Source: Desulfoluna sp942491485
GTDB lineage: Bacteria > Desulfobacterota > Desulfobacteria > Desulfobacterales > Desulfolunaceae
Direction of reading: 5' to 3'
Assembly: GCA_942491485.1 (NCBI GenBank)
Contig: CALOAX010000021.1
Coordinates: forward strand, 1-64,000
DNA: 64,000 bases
The notes under the pieces were generated by a model that was not told the origin of the DNA, made no database searches, and worked only from the letters and a program-made list of their open reading frames with translations. Positions 43,686-53,360 of the stretch are shown here, in pieces (the first letter of the stretch is position 1; the number at the start of each line of letters is the position of its first letter). The translations under genes were made by a program, and so were the position numbers.

Positions 43686-43988
43686 GCCTCCGGCGGCGAG
43701 GTGTGCCACCTCGAAAGCGGGTTGCGAATGCTCCCGACCCTCGTTCCTCGGGTCGAGCGCATTCGCTGACGGGCACAGAATATGAACACATCCATAACTA
43801 TTCAGCTATGCCTCCGGGCGGGTCGCTTTTTGAAATGAGCCCCGAAAACGTTCCGGTTGCTCGATACATCGAAAACAGTCGACAAACCAACGGATTCGAG
43901 TGAATCGAAACAGCCCTCAAAACCTGTTTGTCAAACCCACTTTTTCAAATCAGGCAAAAGTTTGGCCCCCGGCAGGGCCGCCGGAGGC
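43686..43988. repeat. double-capped element pair between cysE and cysK (303 bp)
   Basis: Left cap 15 bp after the cysE stop; GAGGTG/CACCTC; main hairpin with GCGAATG/CATTCGC. From 43809 a degenerate reverse copy of the 20-bp-hairpin element (CCTCCGGGCGGGTCGCTTTTTG, TTCCGGTTGC) without its 20-bp hairpin, then a GTTTGTCAAA segment and the right cap ending at 43988, 39 bp before cysK. Confidence 0.8.
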
Positions 43989-44027
43989 AGACTCTTCCCC
44001 CAATATTGCCCATATTAAGGAGACATC

Positions 44028-44957
44028 ATGCACCGATATGACACCATAGATCAGACCATAGGCAGGACACCCCTGGTGCGCCTCGGGCGCATGGCCGAAG
44101 GGTTGCCGGTGGAGATTTACGCCAAGCTGGAGTTTTTCAACCCCGCCGGGAGCGTCAAGGACCGCTTGGGTTTTGCCATGATAGAGGCCGGGATCCGTGA
44201 CGGTCACATCAACGACGAGACCCTTATCGTCGAGCCCACCAGCGGCAACACGGGCGTGGCCCTGGCCATGCTCTGCGCACGGCGCGGGCTGCGTCTCTGC
44301 CTCACCATGCCGGAGACCATGAGCATCGAACGGCGCAAACTCTTCACCCATTTTGGTGCGAAGGTAATCCTCACACCAGGGGCCAAGGGGATGAAAGGGT
44401 CCATCGAAGCGGCCATGGACCTGGTGGAAAAAACCGGAAACGCCTTTTTGCCCAACCAGTTTGAAAACCCCGCCAACGCAGAAATTCACCGAAAGACCAC
44501 GGCTCCTGAGATTCTGGCGGCCACGGGGGGCGAGGTGGACATGCTCATCGCAGGCGTCGGTACCGGCGGCACCATCACCGGCACCAGCCAGGTGCTGAAA
44601 ACCGTCAACCCCAACTTCAAAGCCATTGCCGTGGAGCCTGCCGAATCCCCCATCCTCTCAGGAGGCACCCCGTCTCCCCACAAAATTCAGGGCATCGGCG
44701 CCGGGTTTGTGCCCGGTGTCCTCGATATGAGCGTGGTGGATGAAGCGGTGACGGTAACATCTGAGCAGGCCTTTGAAACTGCGCGCCTGCTGGCCAAAGA
44801 GGAAGGTCTTCTCTGCGGCATCTCCTCCGGTGCGGCGGTCCATGCCGCCCTTGCCGTGGCAAAACGCCCGGAGTCCAAAGGCAAACGCATGGTGGTGATC
44901 CTTCCCAGCACCGGGGAGCGATACCTCTCAACGCCCCTTTTTGAAAGCAGGGGATAA
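44028..44957 (+). CDS. cysK: cysteine synthase (O-acetylserine sulfhydrylase)
   Basis: The 309-residue PLP enzyme has the PLP lysine in FNPAGSVKDRLGF, the substrate loop EPTSGNTGVAL and the phosphate loop GVGTGGTITG. Together with cysE it forms cysteine from serine and sulfide, the obvious route in a sulfide producer. AAGGAGA precedes the ATG. Confidence 0.92.
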   Translation: MHRYDTIDQTIGRTPLVRLGRMAEGLPVEIYAKLEFFNPAGSVKDRLGFAMIEAGIRDGHINDETLIVEPTSGNTGVALAMLCARRGLRLCLTMPETMSIERRKLFTHFGAKVILTPGAKGMKGSIEAAMDLVEKTGNAFLPNQFENPANAEIHRKTTAPEILAATGGEVDMLIAGVGTGGTITGTSQVLKTVNPNFKAIAVEPAESPILSGGTPSPHKIQGIGAGFVPGVLDMSVVDEAVTVTSEQAFETARLLAKEEGLLCGISSGAAVHAALAVAKRPESKGKRMVVILPSTGERYLSTPLFESRG

Positions 44958-44965
44958 AAATACCG

Positions 44966-45030
44966 GCCTCCGGCGGCAAGGGTGGCGAAGCCACTGTAGC
45001 GAAAACACCTTGAAAGCTGGTTGCGGATGG
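44966..45030. repeat. truncated capped element
   Basis: The cap is 8 bp after the cysK stop, then a partial AAGGGTGG hairpin with an insertion (GCGAAGCCACTGTAGCG), and the element stops at GGTTGCGGATGG where the terminator begins. Confidence 0.75.
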
Positions 45031-45041
45031 TTGGATTTAAT

Positions 45042-45075
45042 AAGGCCCCGGATGCATTTCCGGGGCCTTTTTTAT
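45042..45075 (+). terminator. rho-independent terminator after cysK
   Basis: Arms AAGGCCCCGGA (45042-45052) and TCCGGGGCCTT (45059-45069) pair perfectly, followed by a T-tract (TTTTATT). The 44958-45600 gap otherwise holds repeats and a MITE-like element. Confidence 0.9.
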
Positions 45076-45181
45076 TGGGCATATCGCATCTTATCCATGC
45101 CCTTTGAAGCGTGTGGCAGACTCTGCGTAAACGCCAATCAAGCGTACATTTCACCAATACCCTTGAAATCAAAGGGGCACA

Positions 45182-45333
45182 GTAGGATGGGCAAAGGTAG
45201 TGCCGTGCCCATCACGAGCGGGGGTAACGCTCCATGCAGGAAGAGGATATCGGCCTGCTGGTATTTCCATCACTACGGTCAATGGAGGTTAATCGACCAA
45301 TGATGGGCACGCTTCGCGCTTTGCCCATCCTAC
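45182..45333. mobile_element. MITE-like element, copy 1 (152 bp)
   Basis: Perfect 15-bp terminal inverted repeats, GTAGGATGGGCAAAG and CTTTGCCCATCCTAC. Near the ends the subterminal GTGCCCATCA and TGATGGGCAC are also inverted. No ORF. A second copy with the same ends is at 55880. The sequence recalls hairpin repeats seen in many proteobacteria, but a match was not searched. Confidence 0.8.
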
Positions 45334-45466
45334 GAAGTTCCAACAATACCAACCGTACAGGGCATGTGCACGCAAACCCTGCCTTATAGGTATTGTTGGC
45401 CGAGGTGGCTCCAGTAAAAACGCATAAAATCTCTGGCACCATCCATGACTCGACATACCTACAAAA

Positions 45467-45622
45467 CCACGAAGAGCCCTTCGGACGATACGAAACAGTG
45501 CAAGCAACCTCAGCTGCTGTCCACGGGCGCAGCCCGTCAGCGAATGTGAAGTACCCGAGGTACGAGGGTTCGGAGCATTCGCCTTATGGGGTGCAGGGGA
45601 TCATCCCCTGCCCGCCGGAGGC
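45467..45622. repeat. long-form capped element overlapping the HD-GYP gene end
   Basis: CCACGAAG leader, ACGGGC-gca-GCCCGT, main hairpin (GCGAATG/CATTCGC, loop GAGGTACGA), CAGGGG-atcat-CCCCTG and the cap. The last 22 bp lie inside the HD-GYP coding sequence. Confidence 0.85.
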
Positions 45623-46731
45623 ACTCTTTTTTCCAATCCCCCCCGGACCGCCGAATAAATCTGCCGCCACACCAGGGCTTCGGCGACCAGCTCTTTGAGT
45701 TGCCGGTCATTCCACGGCACCAGAACAAAACGATAGATTCCCGCCCATTCCCGATAGGAGACCAGTGTTTCCAGTCGATTGAAGGGACAGAGCATGAGCC
45801 GCACGGCCCGGGGAGCCATCTCCCTGCTCATGTGCAGGCATTCGGCCCCGGTCATGTCTGAGAGGGTTTCTCCCACCAGAATCATCTCCACCGGGCCTGA
45901 CGCCACCTGATCCAGCACCTCCTCCCCGGAAGCACCCACTGTCAGTTGCGTGCCTGAGGTCAACAGGGAACGCTTCAAAGCATGTTGAAAGGGCTGGGTG
46001 GCTTCAGCTGCCACCAGGGTGGGGGTGAACCAGGGGCGAAAAAAAGAAGCGCCTCCCTTGCGGGCATGGACCATTTTCTCCCGGAGCATGGCAAGGAAAA
46101 TGTCCGTTAATTCCGGGTCAAAACGAGAGCCCCGCCCACTGCGCATGACGCCCATGGCCGCCTGTATCGGCATGCTTTTGCGATAGGGGCGATGGGAGGT
46201 CATGGCATCAAAGACGTCCACGATGGTGATGATCCGAGAACAGATATGAATCTCCTCTTCAGACAGGCCATCGGGATACCCCTGCCCGTCCCAGCGCTCA
46301 TGGTGCTGCCGGATAAACAGGGAGGCGGTTTCTAAAGGGCCCACGCACCGCGTGATGGTATGGCCCCTTTCGGAGTGGAGGCCCATGAGTCGCATCTGTT
46401 CCGAGGAGAGGGTCCCCGGTTTCTGCAGGATATAATCGGACACACCACCTTTGCCGCAATCGTGGAGAAGGCTCCCGAACACAAGATGGGCCGAAAGCTT
46501 GCGAGGCAACGCCGCCCGCCGGGCCAGCGCCAGGGCATAGTCCATTACCCGCAGGCTGTGCCCCTGGGTCACGGGATCCCTCGGCAGAATCGCCCGGACA
46601 AGGGCAAAGGCGGCATCCAGCTCTTCCGGCGACAGGTCGTGATCCGCCTTGCAGGAGCCTTCGTTGGGATCATAAAAGGATCTTACACCATCTACTTCCA
46701 CAGACGCCTCCCATGGCGCGTTCGTAAACAT
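45601..46731 (-). CDS. HD-GYP phosphodiesterase with degenerate receiver-like C-terminus
   Basis: The 376-residue protein has an HD-GYP domain (about 40-220): GSLLHDCGKGGVSDYI with the HD pair, HHERWDGQGYPDGL with the GYP motif, and a later DVFDAMTSHRPYR. The domain hydrolyses c-di-GMP. The C-terminal part (about 265-365) looks like a receiver without a clear phospho-Asp (EMILVGETLSDMTGAE). The last six residues, PPAGRG, are read from the cap-hairpin of the element at 45467-45622. The start at 46731 has no good ribosome site. Confidence 0.8.
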   Translation of the reverse strand: MFTNAPWEASVEVDGVRSFYDPNEGSCKADHDLSPEELDAAFALVRAILPRDPVTQGHSLRVMDYALALARRAALPRKLSAHLVFGSLLHDCGKGGVSDYILQKPGTLSSEQMRLMGLHSERGHTITRCVGPLETASLFIRQHHERWDGQGYPDGLSEEEIHICSRIITIVDVFDAMTSHRPYRKSMPIQAAMGVMRSGRGSRFDPELTDIFLAMLREKMVHARKGGASFFRPWFTPTLVAAEATQPFQHALKRSLLTSGTQLTVGASGEEVLDQVASGPVEMILVGETLSDMTGAECLHMSREMAPRAVRLMLCPFNRLETLVSYREWAGIYRFVLVPWNDRQLKELVAEALVWRQIYSAVRGGLEKRVPPAGRG

Positions 46732-46846
46732 GGGGATAAGCTTAGCCCCGAATGGGCTGCAGAGGTTACCCCGGATATTTCACAATAACTATCAGCAATA
46801 ACATGTTGTTGCTTTGATCTAATTGTTTTCCCATGAAATACCCGGG

Positions 46847-49800
46847 CTACCCCACCCCCATCATCCGGATGATCACAGCTTCCAGGTCTTTTTTCTTGAT
46901 GGGTTTGGCGATGTACTCGTCCATTCCCGCCCCGAGAAAGCGCTCCCGGTCCCCCTTCATGGCATTGGCCGTAACTGCAATGATGGGCACATGCCCCGAT
47001 CTCTGCGCAAGGAAGTCAGGAGCCTCCTTTTCGATACGCCGAATCTCCGTGGCCGCCTCCAGGCCATCCATCTCCGGCATCTGCCCATCCATCAGAATCA
47101 GGTCAAACGCCTCACTGACAAAGGCGTCCACCGCCTCAATGCCGTTACTGGCAATCTTCACCGTGTGACCCATTTTTTTAAGCATGTTCACGGCCACACG
47201 CTGGTTCATGCGGTTGTCCTCAGCCAGCAGCACATGGAGTGATGGAAACTCCACAGGCTCTTCCTCAAGCTTGTCCCGCCCCAGCTGCATTGCCTGCTCC
47301 AACTCAAGTTTCCGGGCATCGGCCTCCTCGAGTTTCAACATCTGAATCAGCCGTTCACAGAGCTCTTTTTTACGAACGGGCTTGGTGAGATAGGCGGCAA
47401 AGCCCACCTCTTTCATGCGAACGGCATCCCCTCGCTGGCCTATGGAGGTGGCCATCAAAAGTGGAATGTTCTGCGTGGTTATCCTCTCTTTGAAACGCCG
47501 GCCAAGCTCCTCGCCGTCCATGCCGGGCATCTGCATGTCGATAATCGCCGCGTCAAAAGGGGCCCCCTCGTTAAACGCCCGTTCCGCCACCTCGATGGCG
47601 TCCAGGCCGGATGGGACCTCAGCCACCCGGCAGCCCCAGGACCGTGCGTACTCCCTGAACACCTGCCGGTTCACGGAATTGTCATCCACAATCAACAGGT
47701 AAAGGCCCTTCAGGGCATCGGTCTGATAGAACCACTCTTCCATCACCCCCACCTGCTTTTCAAACTCGGCGGTAAACCAGAAGGTGGTCCCCTGGCCCAA
47801 TTGGCTTTCCCCGCCGATGTTGCCGTTCATCAAAAGAGTCAGCTGCCTGGAAATGGCCAGCCCCAGCCCCGTTCCCCCGTACTTCCGTGTGGTGGAGGCA
47901 TCCCCTTGCGAGAAGGAATCGAAAATGGTGGCAAGGGCCTCCTCGCCAATACCGATCCCTGTATCCACGACCTCGAAAAAGAGCCTCACCCGGGCTTCGG
48001 TTTCCTCTTTCACGGCCACCCGAATCAAGACGCTCCCCTTCTCCACAAACTTTACGGCGTTGCCGGCCAGGTTGGTCAGGATCTGCCTGAGACGCACCGG
48101 ATCGCCCCTTAAGTGAACCGGCACGTTGTCGTGGATCAGGCTGGCAAAATCGAGGCCCTTGTCCTTGGCCCTGATGGCCATGACATCACTGAGCTCCTCC
48201 AGCACCGTCCGCAGGTTGAACTCGATCTCTTCGATATCCAATTTACCCGCTTCGATCTTGGAAAAATCGAGGATATCGTTAATCAGAATAAGCAGGGCGT
48301 CGGCGCTGGACTTCACCGATTCAGCGTAATCCCTCTGCTCATGGGTAAGCCCGGTGTCCAACAGGATATCGATCATGCCAATGACCCCGTTCATGGGGGT
48401 CCGAATTTCATGGCTCATGTTGGCCAGAAAGGCACTCTTGGCCCGGGTCGCCTGCTCCGCCTCATCCTTGGCCCGTTTCAAGAGGGACTCGGCCTGCTTC
48501 TGGAGGCTGATGTCCCGACAAATAGAGACAATCCCCACAGCCCCTTTTTCGCGGCCTTCCATAAGCGAAGAGCTCATCCATGTGGGAAATGTCCGTCCAT
48601 TGCGAGAGACATGCCCGATCTCTCCTTCGCAGCTGCCGTACTCCATCACTTTGCGCATAAATTCCCGCAGATGGTTCTCCACCTGTTCCTCGGTATGGAA
48701 GGAGTCCAGGTTCACCCCCGCCAGCTCCTCGGCACTATACCCGTGCATCTCTGCCCAGGAGGGATTTACAAACTCCACCACGCCCTCAAGGTCGGCGATG
48801 GCGATGCCGTCCACCGACTGCTCCATGGCCGCCTTGAGGCGCAGGAGCGAATTCTCGCTGAGCTTGCGTTCCGTGATATCCTGGACGGTGCCGATGAGGG
48901 AGGCAACCTCACCGGTCCGCTTGAACTCTTTCACCTCCGGGACCTCCGCCCGCACCCACCGAACCTCACCATCACTCCGGATAATTCGGTATTCAAGGGG
49001 TTCGGCCTTGCCCGTCTCTGCAAGGAGCCTGCCCATCTGGACGAGGCCCTCCCGGTCGTCCGGATGAACCATGCGATTGATGACGTCCTCGAACCGACCC
49101 TCCAGGCTTTCACTGTCGCTGTCGTAAAGGGCCATCATCACCTCGGAAAGGACAACCCGGTCTTCCTCCAGATTCCACTCCCAGCTCCCCAGCCCTGCAA
49201 TGCGATTGGCCCGTTTAAAGGAATTTTCATTGTCCCGGAGCCGTTTCTCCGCAAAGCGCTTTTCATCCAGCTCCCGTACAAGGGTATCGTTTACCTTCTC
49301 CAGCTGGCGAGTCCTTCGGTTCACCACATCCTCAAGGGTCTCCCGGTGCTTTGTCAAAATCCGTTCAGCCTGCTGACGCCTGGTGACGGTCGCCCAGAGG
49401 ACCATCACCATTGTGATAAGCAACACCCCCACCAGATAGCCGGCCTGGGTGATCCGCTTCTGACCGAGTGGAAGGTCGGGATACACGTCGCTTGGGAACA
49501 AGCCCACTATCATCCATTTGTGGGCGGGAATATCCACCCGGACAACCCGATACCGGGTGTCGCCCTCAACCGTCTCTTTGTCATCGTGCCCCCAACTGAG
49601 ACGCTTGATCTGATGACCGCCGAACTGTCGTTCAACGTCCAGTCTCCCAGTCTCCGACCCGTTGGGCTTACGGACCTCATGGAACAACATACGACGTGTG
49701 TTGCCCGCAAACACCACCCCGGAGCCATCAAGCAGCAAGACCGGCAGGGAAGCATGACGGAAAAGGTCATCCACGGGCTCCATGGAAAGCTTAAAGACCA

Positions 49801-50302
49801 TCACCGCCACAGGGTCCATCCCCTGCCCCATGACGGGGTAAGACATGTAAACCCCTCGACGCAGAGTCGTCACCCCCACGGCCGGAAACACCACCTTGCG
49901 GCCCGTCATGGCATACTTGAAATAGGGACGAAACCGATAGTTGTTACCCGTAATCTTCTTGCCCCCATCATACGTGGAGCTGGCCACCACATCGCCCTCG
50001 CTGTTCATCAGGTAGACAAGCGCGGTAGCTTCCATGCCCGCAACCACATCGAACAGCCGCTCCACCTCATCAACATTCTCATCCGAAAGAGCCCCCACAA
50101 CCATGGGGTTTGTTGCCAGGTTCTCCAGCCCACTCCAGCGATGAGAGATCAGCTCTTCCAATTCATCCCGGTAGCCATGGAGTTGGGCCAGATTCTCCAC
50201 CTGACGCATGTCACCCTTCAGCAGAATGATACCCATCCAGAGGACAACAGAAAACGCCGCCACCAGAAGGGTCCAGTAGACAATGTAGCGCCATAACTTC
50301 AT
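46847..50302 (-). CDS. membrane hybrid sensor kinase dCache-PAS-PAS-HisKA-HATPase-REC-REC
   Basis: The 1151-residue protein has one helix (about 8-28), a periplasmic dCache sensor (about 35-290), a second helix (about 292-312), a coiled coil, two PAS domains (about 365-610), HisKA with H631 (FLANMSHEIRTPMNG), HATPase, receiver 1 with D922 (AIIDMQMP) and receiver 2 with D1072 (ILMDGQMP). No HPt is attached, so a separate HPt protein must complete the relay. dCache domains bind small metabolites such as amino or carboxylic acids; the ligand is unknown. The HD-GYP gene follows about 115 bp downstream. Confidence 0.9.
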   Translation of the reverse strand: MKLWRYIVYWTLLVAAFSVVLWMGIILLKGDMRQVENLAQLHGYRDELEELISHRWSGLENLATNPMVVGALSDENVDEVERLFDVVAGMEATALVYLMNSEGDVVASSTYDGGKKITGNNYRFRPYFKYAMTGRKVVFPAVGVTTLRRGVYMSYPVMGQGMDPVAVMVFKLSMEPVDDLFRHASLPVLLLDGSGVVFAGNTRRMLFHEVRKPNGSETGRLDVERQFGGHQIKRLSWGHDDKETVEGDTRYRVVRVDIPAHKWMIVGLFPSDVYPDLPLGQKRITQAGYLVGVLLITMVMVLWATVTRRQQAERILTKHRETLEDVVNRRTRQLEKVNDTLVRELDEKRFAEKRLRDNENSFKRANRIAGLGSWEWNLEEDRVVLSEVMMALYDSDSESLEGRFEDVINRMVHPDDREGLVQMGRLLAETGKAEPLEYRIIRSDGEVRWVRAEVPEVKEFKRTGEVASLIGTVQDITERKLSENSLLRLKAAMEQSVDGIAIADLEGVVEFVNPSWAEMHGYSAEELAGVNLDSFHTEEQVENHLREFMRKVMEYGSCEGEIGHVSRNGRTFPTWMSSSLMEGREKGAVGIVSICRDISLQKQAESLLKRAKDEAEQATRAKSAFLANMSHEIRTPMNGVIGMIDILLDTGLTHEQRDYAESVKSSADALLILINDILDFSKIEAGKLDIEEIEFNLRTVLEELSDVMAIRAKDKGLDFASLIHDNVPVHLRGDPVRLRQILTNLAGNAVKFVEKGSVLIRVAVKEETEARVRLFFEVVDTGIGIGEEALATIFDSFSQGDASTTRKYGGTGLGLAISRQLTLLMNGNIGGESQLGQGTTFWFTAEFEKQVGVMEEWFYQTDALKGLYLLIVDDNSVNRQVFREYARSWGCRVAEVPSGLDAIEVAERAFNEGAPFDAAIIDMQMPGMDGEELGRRFKERITTQNIPLLMATSIGQRGDAVRMKEVGFAAYLTKPVRKKELCERLIQMLKLEEADARKLELEQAMQLGRDKLEEEPVEFPSLHVLLAEDNRMNQRVAVNMLKKMGHTVKIASNGIEAVDAFVSEAFDLILMDGQMPEMDGLEAATEIRRIEKEAPDFLAQRSGHVPIIAVTANAMKGDRERFLGAGMDEYIAKPIKKKDLEAVIIRMMGVG

Positions 50303-50495
50303 GGATCATGAAACTCCGGCGTTGGGGGTGAAGGAACCGGCAAAATAATGCTTCGAAAAAAATCAGCGTTGAAATGATATAAAAGACGGAAAAGGCCAGT
50401 TCTCAAGGAGGGTGTTCAATGGACTGCACTAATTGGAATAGTATACACGCAGGAGAGAGGTGACGTCAATTTCTTTGCTTTTTGAGTAGGTTGCC

Positions 50496-53360
50496 CTACC
50501 ACACCACAGGAAGACGCACGAGGGTTCCGGCCTTGTTCTGAAAAAGCAGGTGCCCGTTTTCACGGCCGTAGAGGTAAAGATCACGGGTCAGGGCCACGTC
50601 TTTTGTGCAGTACTCTTCGATGAGGTCCATGCGCCCCTCCTTCCACCAGGCCAGGGCAGCCAGGCCGTCGGCGCTCTTCTCAGCCCCCAGGGTGTGGCCG
50701 GAGAGATGATCCAGGGAGAGGCGATAACCGAGCCGCTTGTGTACCTCTTCAAGCATGTCCAGGGTTGGAAGGCTGTAGAAATCCACACCGCAGGTGCCGG
50801 AGAGAACATCGTAGTCAAAGCGACGGATGTTGAACCCCACCACAAGGTCCATCTCTTTCAGAACCTTTGCCATGTCCGGAATCTGGTCCTCGGTCCAGGT
50901 GGTAAAGGCATCGGTCTCGGAATCGTACAGCACCGCACAACTCACGCCCATGAGCCGCGCACGTCCCCAGCCACCCACCTCCTGGGCAGAGCGCCTCGTC
51001 TCCACATCCAGCACACCGAACCGTCGGGGCACGGGTGGTTTTTCGTCCGAGCTGTTCCGGGCCGGGGCTGGAAACCTGGGCACCGGTTCGCCCATACGCA
51101 GGGCCTCGGTCAGGGGCTCTTTGAGTTTTTCCAGAAGCACCCGGGATGCCTCCTTGTCGATGGGGCGATTGCCCGAACCGCACTTCGGCGAATGAACGCA
51201 GGCGGGGCACCCCGTCTCGCAGGGACAGGTGGTGATGACCGAAAGGGTCTTTTCAAACAGCGCGTCGGCCTCGCCGAACACCCCGCTGCAGATCCCGATG
51301 CCACCGGGAAACCCGTCGTAGATAAAGACCGCCCCCTTGCCCAGCTGAGGGTGGTGGGGAATGGAGATCCCGCCGATGTCGTTCCGGTCGGCCATGGCGA
51401 AAAGGGGCAGAATGCCGATGGCGGCATGCTCCACCGCGTGGATGCCCCCCATAAAGTGACGCTGCTCGGTCTCCATGGCCACCCGCACCGCCTCGGGCAC
51501 CTCCAGCCAGAGCCCCTCGGTCTCGAAGACCTGGGGCGGCACGTCCAGGGGAATCACGGTGAGAAGCCGCTGCCCTTTGACCAGGCGTTTTTCATACCCG
51601 GTGATGGTCTCGGTGACCTTGAGCTTGCCAACCCCCACCCAGGCATTTCCCAGGGGCTTTCGGTCCATCACCTCCAGAATCTCCGTCTCCTTGTGGCTAC
51701 GAATCCGGGTGAAATAGTGCACCCGCCTCTTTTCAGCCACGGCCACCCGCTTGTCCATGTCCAGCTCGGTCACCACATACGAGTCGCCCCGATGGATGTA
51801 AACGGCCCCGGCATAGGTCTCTCGAACGGCCCGGTGCCCGTCGACGCTGCCGATCATCTCGCCACTGCCGCCGTCCACAATGTCAAAGGTATCCCCCGTC
51901 CCCCGAAGGGCCACGGAACGCTGGGGGAATTTCCGGTGGGAAAAAAGCATGTCCCCGTCGGCGCTGGCCAGCAGGGTGCCGTACGCCTCCATGCGGGCAA
52001 GCTTGTCCGCCACCGCCGGCTGCTGAAACAAAGGCTCTCCCCGCCGGATGGGAAGCTCCGCCGCCGCGCAGTCCAGGTGCTTGGCCATCAGCACCTCGTT
52101 GGCCGGGTTCACCACCGCCTTTTCCGGAGGCATGGAGAAAAAGAGGTCCGGATGATTCATCATGTACTGGTCAAGGGCGTCCTCCTGGGCAATGAGCACC
52201 ACCAGGGACTCACGCCCGCTCCGTCCCACACGGCCCGCCCGCTGCCAGGTGGCCATGACGCTGCCCGGATACCCCACGAGAATGCAGAGATCGAGCCCGC
52301 CGATGTCAATCCCCAGCTCCAGGGCGCTGGTGGAGACCACAGTCAGCAGCTCGCCTTCGGCCATTCGCCGCTCGATCTCCCGCCGCTCCTCGGGCAGGAA
52401 ACCGGACCGATAGGCGGTGATCTTCTCCCCGAACTCCGCCCTTTTGGACGCCGCCCACATGGCGATGAGCTCCGTCATCTTCCGGGACTGGCAGTAGACA
52501 ATGGTGCGAAGCCTTCGGTGCATGGCCGAATGAATCAACTTGATGGTCGCCTGAGACGCCCCTTCAGGGGTGTTGAGCATGACAAAATGCTTGGTGGAAG
52601 AAGGGGACCCGCTCTCGGTGATGGCCGAAGTCTCCACATCGGCCAGAAGGGAGGTGTGCTCCGCCGGGTTGCCGATGGTGGCCGAAGAGAACACAAAACA
52701 GGGGTCTGCGCCGTAATAGCGGCACATACGCTTGAGACGCCTGAACACCCACGCCATGTGAGAGCCCATCACCCCTTTCAGGGTATGAACCTCATCCACC
52801 ACCACATAGCTGAGCCCCCGCAGAAATTCGGCCCAGGAGGCATGGTAGGGAAGAATGGATAGGTGCAGCATCTCCGGGTTGGTCATAAGAATATGGGGAG
52901 GACGGGTGCGGATCTTCTTTCGCTCGTACGGGGGCGTGTCCCCATCGTAAATGGCGGCCGTCACAGGCTCACCGGTAAAGACAGCACCGGAAAGACGCTC
53001 CAGGGCCTTGAGCTGGTCCTGGGCCAGGGCCTTCAGGGGGAAGAGGTAAAGAGCCCGGGTGCCCGGATCTTCCAGCACCTTCTCCACCACAGGGATGTTG
53101 TAAATAAGGCTCTTGCCGCTGGCCGTGGGCGTGGCAACCACCGTGTGCTGCCCCCGTCGAATCGCCTCGATGGCCTCCACCTGATGGCTGTAAAGAGCAT
53201 CCACCCCAAGCCCCTTCACCGCAACGGCAAGGGCCTCGGGCAAGGGCGGGTCCAGCTCTCCAAGGGACGCCTCGCGCCCCGGAATCACCTTGTGGGCGGC
53301 GATATGGTGAACAAAGGCCTCATGGTTCTTCATGCCCTCAATGTAATTCTTAACGGCCAT
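50496..53360 (-). CDS. MrfA-MrfB fusion: DUF1998 DEAD-box helicase with C-terminal DEDD exonuclease domain
   Basis: This 954-residue protein joins two proteins encoded separately in Bacillus. The N-terminal MrfA-like helicase has Walker A ATPTASGKS (76-84), DEVH (189-192), and a Cys cluster (C712, C714, C718, C721, C727; TGCPACVHSPKC) typical of DUF1998. The C-terminal MrfB/YprB-like RNase H-fold exonuclease (about 780-954) has D785-x-E787, N844-x3-F848-D849 and Y917-x3-D921. Bacillus MrfAB repairs mitomycin-type DNA damage. The start codon directly follows the yigZ stop, so the two are translated together. Confidence 0.87.
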   Translation of the reverse strand: MAVKNYIEGMKNHEAFVHHIAAHKVIPGREASLGELDPPLPEALAVAVKGLGVDALYSHQVEAIEAIRRGQHTVVATPTASGKSLIYNIPVVEKVLEDPGTRALYLFPLKALAQDQLKALERLSGAVFTGEPVTAAIYDGDTPPYERKKIRTRPPHILMTNPEMLHLSILPYHASWAEFLRGLSYVVVDEVHTLKGVMGSHMAWVFRRLKRMCRYYGADPCFVFSSATIGNPAEHTSLLADVETSAITESGSPSSTKHFVMLNTPEGASQATIKLIHSAMHRRLRTIVYCQSRKMTELIAMWAASKRAEFGEKITAYRSGFLPEERREIERRMAEGELLTVVSTSALELGIDIGGLDLCILVGYPGSVMATWQRAGRVGRSGRESLVVLIAQEDALDQYMMNHPDLFFSMPPEKAVVNPANEVLMAKHLDCAAAELPIRRGEPLFQQPAVADKLARMEAYGTLLASADGDMLFSHRKFPQRSVALRGTGDTFDIVDGGSGEMIGSVDGHRAVRETYAGAVYIHRGDSYVVTELDMDKRVAVAEKRRVHYFTRIRSHKETEILEVMDRKPLGNAWVGVGKLKVTETITGYEKRLVKGQRLLTVIPLDVPPQVFETEGLWLEVPEAVRVAMETEQRHFMGGIHAVEHAAIGILPLFAMADRNDIGGISIPHHPQLGKGAVFIYDGFPGGIGICSGVFGEADALFEKTLSVITTCPCETGCPACVHSPKCGSGNRPIDKEASRVLLEKLKEPLTEALRMGEPVPRFPAPARNSSDEKPPVPRRFGVLDVETRRSAQEVGGWGRARLMGVSCAVLYDSETDAFTTWTEDQIPDMAKVLKEMDLVVGFNIRRFDYDVLSGTCGVDFYSLPTLDMLEEVHKRLGYRLSLDHLSGHTLGAEKSADGLAALAWWKEGRMDLIEEYCTKDVALTRDLYLYGRENGHLLFQNKAGTLVRLPVVW

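Noticed and set aside
48113..50296. Long plus-strand frame opposite the hybrid kinase
   Set aside because: It is antisense to clear PAS, HisKA and cache domains and has no motif or ribosome site.
50419..50463. 14-residue leader-like ORF (ATG with AGGAGG upstream)
   Set aside because: It points away from both neighbouring minus-strand genes, is very short, and has no control codons suggesting attenuation.
50550..52862. 770-codon plus-strand frame opposite the helicase-exonuclease
   Set aside because: Antisense to conserved helicase motifs; His/Pro/Gly-rich composition typical of complement frames in high-GC genes.
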